DNA of 20,018 nt from JBAZYZ01 sp964366065. GTDB taxonomy: Bacteria > Patescibacteriota > Minisyncoccia > Phycocordibacterales > VMEP01. The DNA is taken from assembly GCA_964366065.1 (NCBI GenBank), contig CAYISF010000007.1, positions 1 through 20,018 on the forward strand. Direction: 5' to 3'. Every line of letters starts with the position of its first letter. Position 1 is the first letter of the stretch. Both the position numbers and the translations under genes were made by a program. The notes beneath the pieces were generated by a model. The model ran no database searches. It saw only the letters and a list, made by a program, of their open reading frames with translations, and was not told the origin of the DNA. This document shows, piece after piece, positions 13,546-20,018 of this stretch.

Positions 13546-15927
13546 CTACAAACTCTCCGGTGTCTGATTCGTTTCCTTGATAGGCGGGGTTTTCTTTTTC
13601 TCGGGAGCGTTATTGGGCGGAGGAACATTGGCGAAGGCCTCTTTACCAGCCATTAAGTTCTTCAGAATATTTTTCACCTCCTGATTATCCGGATTCAATT
13701 CGCCTATGCGCGTGAATTGCTTGATGGCATCATTTTTCCGTCCGACCTTATCGTAGGAAAGCCCAAGGAAATACATGGCGTTTGCGTAATCCGGCGATAG
13801 CGCCGTTGCCCTCTCAAGCGCGATGATTGCTCCCGGATAATCTCTGGCGGTGTATTTAAGAAGTCCCAGCTGGAAGAAAAGCCCGATGTTGTCCGGCGCC
13901 AAAAGCGACACCTGGTCAGCTCTGTTGATAGCTTCCCCTATATTTCCTTCGCTCGCTTCAATCTGAGAGAGGAAGAAAAGCGCATCGGTGTAATCGCTTT
14001 TAAGCGCAAGCGCCTTGTTCAAAGAGTCGCGCGCTTTCTTCGTGTCCTTATTCGCGACTTCCAAACGGGCTAAGGTGTAATAAATAAGCGGATTTTTAGG
14101 AGATACCTGCAGTGCTTGCTGGTAGGCCTTATTTGCCTCATCATAAGCGCCGTTAATTCCGAGCGGAACCACAGCTTCATAAATACCTCCCAAATTAAGC
14201 CAGTTCACGTAGTTCGTTCCGTCATATGAAATGGCCAGCTTCGCGTTTTGGATAGCATTCCCCATAAACGTGGTAAATTGGGTACGAGCGGCATCCGGCG
14301 ATAAATTCTGTTGCTGGAGAAGGTTGCTCAATCTTGCTATGGCTATTTGCGACATTCCGCGGTAATACACATCGCTTGAATTCAAACTGATTGCTTTGGT
14401 GAGCGCCGCTTCGCTTGCGTCAATATTCCCTTGGCTGTTCATAGCCACAAGCGCCTTCTGAAACTGAATCAAGGAGAGTGTTTTCCCAACGAAGAGATAG
14501 CCGAAAGCGGCGGAAGCGACGATAAGAAGGATAAGAACCAAGACAGACGCAAATCCGAGCTTCGGATTTCCCAGAAGAGAAAATTCTATCGAGCGGGATC
14601 CGTTCTCCCTGATTAAAACGGATACGAAAAGACCGGTCAAAAGAAAAGCAAGCGACACGATAGTAACATTCGGGACATACAAGACGGAGAAAAGCCAGAG
14701 ATAAAACACCGAAAGAAAAGACGAAAGGACGAGATATTGCGAGACTCGGCCGGAGGAGAATGAAAGCGCGGCCCGAACGCCCAGATAAAGGAAAGAACCG
14801 AAAAAGAAAAGCCACGCCAGCAAACCGATTAAACCAGTCGTAACAATTATAGTGGGAACAAGGCCGACCCCGGCGTTGAAATCGGTCGACCAGAAAATCG
14901 TGTTGTTCAAAACATCCGGCTTATAGAGAGACCATTCATTCGTAAAACGATTCGGACCAGCGCCCAATAAAGGACGCGCGGTGAACGTCGCTTTGGCGAT
15001 ATCATAGGTTGCAGACCACGACGGACGAACTTCCACTTGCGTTGTCTTAAAGTAAGTGGAAAGCGTCCCGCCTATAGTGCTTGCGGTAAAGAAGAAAAAG
15101 AGAGAAATCAGAAAAACCGCAAGAGCCACTCCCGGCACGCGCGGCATGAGAGAGGGAAGATCCGCTTCCGCATTACCCGTTCCGTCAAATTTGTTTAAGT
15201 AGATGGCGTAGACGAAGAGAATAACCGATGCGGCCGCGAGTATCCCCCAGGCAAAAGTAAAATTCACGACGGCCAAAAGAAAAAGCGAGAGCGCCAAAGT
15301 GGCGTACAAGAAAATCTTGTAGAGGCGGCTCACGGATAAAATCTCAAGCGTGGTAAGCGCAAGTACGGCAATAAGCCCGACAAAAATAGCCATGTCATTC
15401 CATTTCCCCACCATATTGGCAAGCACTCCGGTAAAGTAACCGAAAGAAAGAACGGCCGGGCCGGTAAAAATCCGAATGATGTGGAAAAGAGCCACCAATC
15501 CAAATGAAGCGAGAAGCGCGGCGTAAACCCAAAATACTTTATTTCGGGAATCCACCACAAGCGAAGTGACAAGGGTAAGCAGGGCGGCCACTAAGATAAA
15601 AGAGAATGTTCCAACTTCAAATCCTTGCCCGAAAAGAGAAACGCGGAGTGCCGGAGAAGAAAGAGATGAGAGCAGGAAAGAAAGCGCTATAACGAAAGCC
15701 CCTCCTAAAATCATGCTTCGCGGAATCTTTACCATGCCGTCGATTAGCCGGCCGACAAGCCATAGCACAAGCGCAATTAAGGTGATGACAGAAACAAAGA
15801 ATACTTTGCTGACATCAATTGCAATATTAGAGATCGGTAAAAAGAAAATCGGCAAAAGAAACGTGAGCCCGAGCACTAATCCGAAAGATATGTTATCCGG
15901 AGAAAACAACTTTTTTGATTTTTCCAT
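13546..15927 (-). CDS. O-antigen-ligase-like (Wzy/WaaL superfamily) membrane protein with C-terminal TPR repeats
   Basis: The 793-aa protein has two parts. Residues about 15-470 form 11-13 membrane spans. A periplasmic-type loop contains the Wzy_C-like ARPLLGAGPNRFTNEWSLYKP, where such enzymes bind polyprenyl-linked glycan. Residues about 480-760 contain at least four tetratricopeptide units (for example NPLIYYTLARLEVANKDTKKA, PDYANAMYFLGLSYDKVGRKNDA). The tail is proline- and lysine-rich and probably disordered. Family members join or polymerise surface glycans; fusions with TPRs are frequent in CPR, where the substrate is unknown. A promoter with TTGCTC-N17-TATAAT lies 39 nt upstream. Confidence 0.88.
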   Translation of the reverse strand: MEKSKKLFSPDNISFGLVLGLTFLLPIFFLPISNIAIDVSKVFFVSVITLIALVLWLVGRLIDGMVKIPRSMILGGAFVIALSFLLSSLSSPALRVSLFGQGFEVGTFSFILVAALLTLVTSLVVDSRNKVFWVYAALLASFGLVALFHIIRIFTGPAVLSFGYFTGVLANMVGKWNDMAIFVGLIAVLALTTLEILSVSRLYKIFLYATLALSLFLLAVVNFTFAWGILAAASVILFVYAIYLNKFDGTGNAEADLPSLMPRVPGVALAVFLISLFFFFTASTIGGTLSTYFKTTQVEVRPSWSATYDIAKATFTARPLLGAGPNRFTNEWSLYKPDVLNNTIFWSTDFNAGVGLVPTIIVTTGLIGLLAWLFFFGSFLYLGVRAALSFSSGRVSQYLVLSSFLSVFYLWLFSVLYVPNVTIVSLAFLLTGLFVSVLIRENGSRSIEFSLLGNPKLGFASVLVLILLIVASAAFGYLFVGKTLSLIQFQKALVAMNSQGNIDASEAALTKAISLNSSDVYYRGMSQIAIARLSNLLQQQNLSPDAARTQFTTFMGNAIQNAKLAISYDGTNYVNWLNLGGIYEAVVPLGINGAYDEANKAYQQALQVSPKNPLIYYTLARLEVANKDTKKARDSLNKALALKSDYTDALFFLSQIEASEGNIGEAINRADQVSLLAPDNIGLFFQLGLLKYTARDYPGAIIALERATALSPDYANAMYFLGLSYDKVGRKNDAIKQFTRIGELNPDNQEVKNILKNLMAGKEAFANVPPPNNAPEKKKTPPIKETNQTPESL

Positions 15928-15965
15928 ACGATGATTTAAAGATTAACTATTATTAAAGTCATTCC

Positions 15966-15994
15966 ATTATAAAGAATACCTTCTAAAAGAGCAA
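15966..15994 (-). promoter_or_regulatory. Sigma-70-type promoter of the Wzy-like/TPR gene
   Basis: On the minus strand, TTGCTC (15994-15989), a 17-nt spacer and TATAAT (15971-15966) precede the ATG by about 39 nt. This is the best complete promoter I see in the window and probably serves the gene together with murJ. Confidence 0.6.
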
Positions 15995-16034
15995 TTGTGG
16001 AAAATAGTTAATATTATCTAGAAATAAAGAAAAA

Positions 16035-16058
16035 GCACCGCTTGACGCGGTGCCTTTT
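16035..16058 (-). terminator. Terminator of rnpB
   Basis: GCACCGC (16035-16041) pairs with GCGGTGC (16047-16053) and, on the minus strand, TTTTTC follows. It begins about 15 nt after the RNase P RNA 3' end. Confidence 0.8.
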
Positions 16059-16161
16059 CATGTGTTCTGTTGAGCCTATAAGCCGAATTCTGTATTCCGC
16101 AAAGCGGAACGATAGTTATCTATCTGGGTCCCGCTTTGCAGCGGGACTCAAGCGGCACTCA

Positions 16162-16279
16162 CCAATCTTGCCCACCGCAGGTGGTTGCAAGATTGAGTGT
16201 CCTGAGCGAAGCCGAAGGACTATTCCTCGACATACTCGGAACGCTCAATTCTGCAGCTGCCTACGGCAGGCATAATTGG
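16162..16279 (-). repeat. 118-nt multi-hairpin repeat in rnpB, copy A (P16/P17 region)
   Basis: It contains three self-complementary parts: CAATCTTGC...GCAAGATTG with an inner CCACC/GGTGG, GTCCTGAGCG...GAAGGAC, and CAATTCTGC...GCATAATTG with an inner GCTGCC/GGCAGG. The ends are CCAAT/ATTGG. It is about 85% identical by eye to copy B over the first 87 nt. Confidence 0.8.
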
Positions 16280-16403
16280 CGCACGGCCTTGCACACAAGT
16301 AAGGATTTAGCCGTTTCACCCCCTATGTTTCCATAGAAGCTCACCCGCCTTTCGGTTTGGGTGCCCATCGCTTTCGGTTTGGGCGTCTCTGCTCGCACCT
16401 CTA

Positions 16404-16521
16404 CCAATTTTGCCCACCACAGGTGGTGCAAAATTGAGTATCCTGAGCAAAGCCGAAGGATTGCCCCTCGGCATACTCGGGACGCTCAGTTTTTGTAACC
16501 GCCTGTGGCGGACAAAACTGG
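16404..16521 (-). repeat. 118-nt multi-hairpin repeat in rnpB, copy B (P12 region)
   Basis: It has the same order as copy A: CAATTTTGC...GCAAAATTG, ATCCTGAGCA...GAAGGAT, then CTCGGCATACTCGG and AGTTTTTGT...ACAAAACTGG around CCGCC/GGCGG. Several substitutions relative to copy A are paired changes that keep the stems, for example C-G to T-A in the first hairpin. This argues for selection on the fold after insertion. Confidence 0.8.
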
Positions 16522-16672
16522 CGACGGGCGTTACCCGCTACCCTGCTGCCATATCGCCAAAAGGTTAGATATGGCGTGTGTTCGGACTTTCCTCCCTTTG
16601 ATAAATCAAAGAGCAACTACCCGACTCAACATATATAATATTACTACAATTTCCAAAAAAATCAACTAAAAC

Positions 16673-16705
16673 AAAATGCCCGCTATAGCTGTAAGCGGGC
16701 ATTTT
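16673..16705 (-). terminator. Terminator of nrdJ
   Basis: A 12-bp perfect stem AAAATGCCCGCT (16673-16684) with AGCGGGCATTTT (16694-16705) is followed by T-rich sequence on both strands. It lies 28 nt past the nrdJ stop and just before the rnpB promoter. Confidence 0.88.
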
Positions 16706-16732
16706 GTTTTTATAATAATTAAACTGCAAGTT

Positions 16733-19045
16733 TTAATCTATCTCGCACACGCCAGATACGCAGGCCAATTCCACTTTATTATCCGTTTCGTCAACTTTTT
16801 CGTAGGTAACAATCTTTGAGAAATCAATATGTTCCCAGCGCTTGGCCATTTCATTGTAAGTCTTCTCGTCAATCTCCTGATACGGCGCAAGCTGGTACAC
16901 ATGGTCTTCACGCGGAAGAAATGATAATCCGCCGACCATATCCCAGTTTTGATAAACCCAATGGCCGACATCAAGCCACTCGTTATCACTGACGGAAATA
17001 GTCGTAGAAGGATTATGTTCAGTGTAATGTTCTTTATACATTTTCCAATATTCAAGCTGTTGTATGGCGGTCAAGTCATTTTTGAAAACCGATGATTTCG
17101 GAGCGCGCACGGGAAAATCAATAACATATGTCGTCGCGCTATCCATGGTCTGCCCGACTTCAGGGTGATACGACACTCCCTGGTCGCGAAGCATTTTGAA
17201 CAATCCGTCTGTTGAAGCGATGCGGACCCGGCGAATATAAAACGGCGCGTGCCGCGGATGCATGCCTGAAGATGAATCAACGGTCTGTGAAAGATTCCCT
17301 GACGGCTTTACGCAAGTGATTGCCGTAGATTGATTGATTCCAAAACGCTTGGCGTATTGCTGATTTACTTTTATTGTTTCCTTTCGCAGTTTGTCCAAAA
17401 CTTCCGCCTTCCGTACCGTTGGGCAATCCCACTGGCCAGAAATGGAAACTCCGAGCAGGCGCTCCGCTTCGCAATTTTCTTTCCATTCTTTGGAAAGATA
17501 CGGGAAATTAGTCAGAGTTGACTGATAGGTTCCTAAAATAGTGGCTATGCGGATTTTCCGAAGCAATGATTCCGTTGTATCCCCCGGTCTGGCAATAATC
17601 TCCGAAAGATTGCAAAACTGTTTTGATTGCAAATTTATCTCTCCGCACGGATTAGGGCCAATGGGTCCCGTCATTTTCCCATTATTGACATATTTATCAA
17701 GGTATTTTAGGCGGCGCTCCGGAAGTGTCCTTGAGAGGGAGCCGCGGTTGAATATGCCCCGCTCGCCGCTCTTTGACTTGACCAAAGCAATCCATTCATC
17801 AAGAAATTCTTCGGCAGACGGTTTTTCCACATAAACCGCCGAGTTGTTGGCCAGTTGCCGCTGAGGGTCGGTAAAATAGAACGGCCCTTTTTTGGCATCG
17901 CGCATTTCCACATCCCCCAAATCTGAAAGTGAAATAAGCGCGCTCCTCCTTACTCCGCCGGATACAACGCACTCGCCTATCTTGCAAAGAATGTCGTGGG
18001 CATCCAGCGGGGAAATTTTCCGTCCTTGCTTCCGAAGTATCCTCTCACGAGTGAAACTAATAACGTTCCTGATTGGATCAGGTCCGGAAGATTTTCCGCC
18101 CATGGTCTTCAAGCGCGCGCCGGCGGGACGAAGCTGTGAAAAATCAAAATCAACATCTTTTCCTTCGGACCATACTTCCATTCCGAAAACAAGCGCGTCT
18201 GCCCATCCTTCTTTGCTGTCGACGACGACATGTGTCGGCAGTTTTTTTCCCGTTTGATATTTTATCGTCGGGAGCTGGTCAATATTTTGATTCTCTACGC
18301 TGTAGCCGGCACCGGTACCGCACATGAGAATATACATAACTTCTCCGAAATCCCGCCACTTGGTCGGCGCGATAAACGAACAATTATACGCGCACACATT
18401 CGTCGCGCTCGCCGCTTGGCCTGCGAACTGAAAGAGCCGCATTGACGGCATCGCTTCCTGTTTCAAGATTGCTTCGCGAATTTCGTTGTATTCGGATTCT
18501 TTCAATTTCTTTCCGAGATTTTCGCGCATGAAATCAATGTAGCGATTGGCTGTCTCTATCCATGTTTCCCGCCGCCCTTCTTCGGAAATCCAGCGCGAGT
18601 AAGTGCGGTAGTAAATAAATTCGGAAAGCGAATTACGGAAATATTTTTTGCTATCCTCGGTTAATTTGCGGACATGTTCCGGCACTTGGCCTATCTCACG
18701 GCGCAGCCGCGACCGCTCTTCTCGGTACAAAATATAACTCTTGGCGGTTTTCACAAAATCCTCCAAAATAAGCTCCTTTTCAACAATATCTTGTATTCCT
18801 TCAACCGTCGGAGTAAAATTTTTGACCAGTTTTGAAACACGCACCAGCTCGGATAAAACTTTGCGGGCGATGTAGTCCGCTTCCTTGCGCTCTCCTTCTC
18901 CGGTCACTGACATCGCCTTATAAACGGCGTTCGAAATTTTTTGAATGTCGAAATCAACGATTGACCCGTCGCGCTTTAAGACTTTTTTAATCGGCGACGA
19001 ATTCTTAGACACAGCGCCAGCGGCTGATTTTGTTCCTTTGGACAT
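16733..19045 (-). CDS. nrdJ: Class II (adenosylcobalamin-dependent) ribonucleotide reductase, monomeric RTPR type
   Basis: The 770-aa enzyme reduces ribonucleotides to deoxyribonucleotides using a cobalamin-generated thiyl radical. An ATP-cone (about 20-115, KKVLKRDGSIVDFD start) precedes the catalytic barrel. Likely redox and radical residues are C218 in NVCAYNCSF, C467 and E469 in NPCGEINLQ, and C478 (FCNLSE). CGTGAGYSVE, GGVRRSALISL and LLGVSISGQWD support the Lactobacillus-type RTPR subclass. The C-terminal shuttle pair is C762 and C767 (ACVSGVCEID). It needs no oxygen and no NrdB partner, which suits an anaerobic or microaerobic host that imports cobalamin. No cobalamin riboswitch or NrdR box is visible upstream. 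The glutaredoxin at 8172 is a candidate reductant. No Shine-Dalgarno is clear at the start. Confidence 0.95.
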   Translation of the reverse strand: MSKGTKSAAGAVSKNSSPIKKVLKRDGSIVDFDIQKISNAVYKAMSVTGEGERKEADYIARKVLSELVRVSKLVKNFTPTVEGIQDIVEKELILEDFVKTAKSYILYREERSRLRREIGQVPEHVRKLTEDSKKYFRNSLSEFIYYRTYSRWISEEGRRETWIETANRYIDFMRENLGKKLKESEYNEIREAILKQEAMPSMRLFQFAGQAASATNVCAYNCSFIAPTKWRDFGEVMYILMCGTGAGYSVENQNIDQLPTIKYQTGKKLPTHVVVDSKEGWADALVFGMEVWSEGKDVDFDFSQLRPAGARLKTMGGKSSGPDPIRNVISFTRERILRKQGRKISPLDAHDILCKIGECVVSGGVRRSALISLSDLGDVEMRDAKKGPFYFTDPQRQLANNSAVYVEKPSAEEFLDEWIALVKSKSGERGIFNRGSLSRTLPERRLKYLDKYVNNGKMTGPIGPNPCGEINLQSKQFCNLSEIIARPGDTTESLLRKIRIATILGTYQSTLTNFPYLSKEWKENCEAERLLGVSISGQWDCPTVRKAEVLDKLRKETIKVNQQYAKRFGINQSTAITCVKPSGNLSQTVDSSSGMHPRHAPFYIRRVRIASTDGLFKMLRDQGVSYHPEVGQTMDSATTYVIDFPVRAPKSSVFKNDLTAIQQLEYWKMYKEHYTEHNPSTTISVSDNEWLDVGHWVYQNWDMVGGLSFLPREDHVYQLAPYQEIDEKTYNEMAKRWEHIDFSKIVTYEKVDETDNKVELACVSGVCEID

Positions 19046-19293
19046 AGGTGAGAGAGAGAATTATTTAAATTGTTAGTAGATTCATTTTACATCAAATTCT
19101 CTGTCATGTCCCATGTTGATAAGTCAAAAATTCTGCTCACAAAATAAAAAAAATGAGGTGTAAACCCCGTTAAAAATAACACTGGGAAATACCCTTACAA
19201 ACACTGATTAAAATTGACTGCCAAAAACAAGTTCTGGCGCTGTGAGAAAATTTAACAAATTAGAACAAGTCTGATGTTTGGGATAATTCTCTT
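19046..19293. other. Intergenic spacer upstream of nrdJ
   Basis: It is A+T-rich, with one degenerate palindrome-like stretch CCCCGTTAAAAATAACACTGGG (split as CCCCGTTA and TAACACTGGG, about 19164-19185) resembling the cassette arms. No gene, riboswitch or RNA signature is recognised. Confidence 0.5.
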
Positions 19294-19755
19294 TTACCGC
19301 ACCGTTACCTCATCGCCATTTTTTATGTTGTTTTTTAGAGCAAAACCGGCTGAAACCTCAAGTACGTACTTAATCGGACCCTGGGGAGAAAAAACCTCCG
19401 GGTACGAGTCAGGCGGAAGATTTTCCGAAACGGAAACAACATGTTTATTTTCCCCTATCCAAATAATGTCAATTGGGAAAAGCATGTCTTTCATCCAAAA
19501 TTTTGGGATTGTCGGGTAATCAAATATAAAAAGCATGCCTCCACTCTGAGAAAGTTCTTTTCTTCCCGATAAACCCTGCGTTCTCTTGCTCGGGGTATCG
19601 GCAATATCGGCAAAAACTGCTGTATTTCCTATAGTAATCTGTTTTTTCGCGCTAAAAACGTCAGAAACAAGTGTTATTCGCCAGGCTGTGGCCGCAATAC
19701 CGGCAACAAATATAAAGGACAAAAGGACAAAAAACAATTGGATGGTTTTTTTCAT
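19294..19755 (-). CDS. DUF192 family exported or membrane-anchored protein
   Basis: The 153-aa protein has an N-terminal hydrophobic segment (KKTIQLFFVLLSFIFVAGIAATAW) that acts as signal or anchor, followed by a DUF192 domain (PF02643). The domain has the hallmarks FADIADTPSKRTQGLSGRKEL, GGMLFIFDYP, FWMKDMLFPIDIIWI and the C-terminal VLEVSAGFALKNNIKNGDEV. The biochemical role of DUF192 is not established. AAAGGA lies about 6 nt upstream of the ATG. Several copies of GGACAAA surround its 5' end (19720-19810), of unknown meaning. Confidence 0.9.
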   Translation of the reverse strand: MKKTIQLFFVLLSFIFVAGIAATAWRITLVSDVFSAKKQITIGNTAVFADIADTPSKRTQGLSGRKELSQSGGMLFIFDYPTIPKFWMKDMLFPIDIIWIGENKHVVSVSENLPPDSYPEVFSPQGPIKYVLEVSAGFALKNNIKNGDEVTVR

Positions 19756-19884
19756 AGTTTGTCCTTTACCCGCGCGCTAACGGACATCAATAAATATTTG
19801 TCCTTTAAGACGGCGCGAGATAACGATATTTCCTAAGTGTAACAGAAATGCCCCAGTTTCAATGTGGAGATGTGGAGAAGAAAA

Positions 19885-20018
19885 TTATGCGTCGTTTTGG
19901 CGCGCTGCTTTAGCACGCTTTGTTTCGTCCAGATACTTTTTGCGAAGCCGAACTGATTTAGGCGTTATTTCCAGATATTCGTCATTGCTTATCATCTCAA
20001 GCCCGCGCTCAATGGAAA
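19885..20018 (-). CDS. typA: TypA/BipA GTPase, C-terminal end only
   Basis: The last 43 codons before the TAA at 19885 read SIERGLEMISNDEYLEITPKS then VRLRKKYLDETKRAKAARQ. This is the characteristic C-terminus of the ribosome-binding GTPase TypA (ITPKSVRLRKKYLDE). The rest lies beyond the right edge. TypA assists ribosome assembly and stress growth. With lepA, it is the second translational GTPase in this window. Confidence 0.88.
   Translation of the reverse strand, partial: SIERGLEMISNDEYLEITPKSVRLRKKYLDETKRAKAARQNDA

Larger units (their letters stand above)
16069..16630 (-). ncRNA. rnpB: RNase P RNA (bacterial type A-like) with two repeat insertions
   Basis: This is the catalytic RNA that matures tRNA 5' ends. 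On the minus strand the conserved 5' block GGGAGGAAAGTCCGAACACA is followed by CAGCAGGGTAGCGGGTAACG, then GGTGCGAGCAGAGACG and GGTGAAACGGC. The 3' block TACAGAATTCGGCTTATAGG closes it, and GTTGAG/CTCAAC can form P1. At about 562 nt it is well above the usual 350-400. The excess is two 118-nt copies of one repeat at 16404-16521 and 16162-16279. By position they replace the P12 hairpin and the P16/P17 region, which are peripheral and known to vary. The core appears intact, so the RNA is probably active. A TATTAT-like -10 lies just upstream. Confidence 0.93.

Noticed and set aside
16042..16616. Several short open frames on both strands (for example CPERSRRTI, SVLSEAEGLFLDI)
   Set aside because: They fall entirely within RNase P RNA and its repeat insertions.
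19046..19293. Cobalamin riboswitch or NrdR box for nrdJ
   Set aside because: No recognisable B12-box or paired NrdR sites in the spacer.

Overview
The window looks like chromosomal DNA from a Candidate Phyla Radiation (Patescibacteria) bacterium, most likely Parcubacteria-like. This is inferred from gene content and style. There is a long TsaD with the CPR-type 'REPELL...GPGLEPALWVG' region, several tiny one-pass membrane proteins, a ValRS lacking the C-terminal arm, tRNA genes without encoded CCA, and few strong Shine-Dalgarno sites. Stops include TGA (valS), so the standard bacterial code fits. No phage, plasmid, CRISPR or transposase gene is visible.

Layout. 1-300: a tRNA-Val(CAC) inside a palindromic cassette that splits another tRNA, then a truncated first copy of the tsaD start and a hairpin. 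300-1583 (+): tsaD. 1618-2333 (-): two small hypotheticals. 2568-6525 (+): valS, a PrsW-like membrane protease and hsp20, with a coupled valS/prsW junction and a strong terminator after hsp20. 6600-9250: an accessory-looking zone of tRNAs (Phe, Arg, Gly), tRNA remnants, palindromes and small genes (two hypotheticals, a glutaredoxin, an FtsB/DivIC-like protein and a 36-aa membrane peptide). 9341-19755 (-): lepA, murJ, an O-antigen-ligase/TPR membrane protein, rnpB, class II ribonucleotide reductase and a DUF192 protein. The 3' end of typA runs off the right edge. lepA is crossed by a 100-N scaffold gap whose flanks are a 55-nt duplicate, so the gap is probably artificial.

The housekeeping genes cover tRNA modification and charging (tsaD, valS, tRNAs, rnpB), translation GTPases (lepA, typA), envelope and division (murJ, Wzy-like ligase, ftsB), dNTP supply with a thiol donor (nrdJ, glutaredoxin) and proteostasis (hsp20, PrsW-like).

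The unusual feature is how many of these essential genes carry inserted sequence without losing their cores. LepA has an in-frame GxxExxY PD-(D/E)XK nuclease-like element between G2 and G3. TsaD has what looks like the emptied shell of the same element. ValRS has a complete histidine-phosphatase domain between its two zinc-binding CxxC pairs. RNase P RNA has two copies of one 118-nt multi-hairpin repeat in peripheral helices. Two tRNAs are interrupted in the anticodon loop by about 110-nt inverted-repeat cassettes, each carrying another complete tRNA. Together these suggest a genome colonised by short elements adapted to survive inside essential genes.
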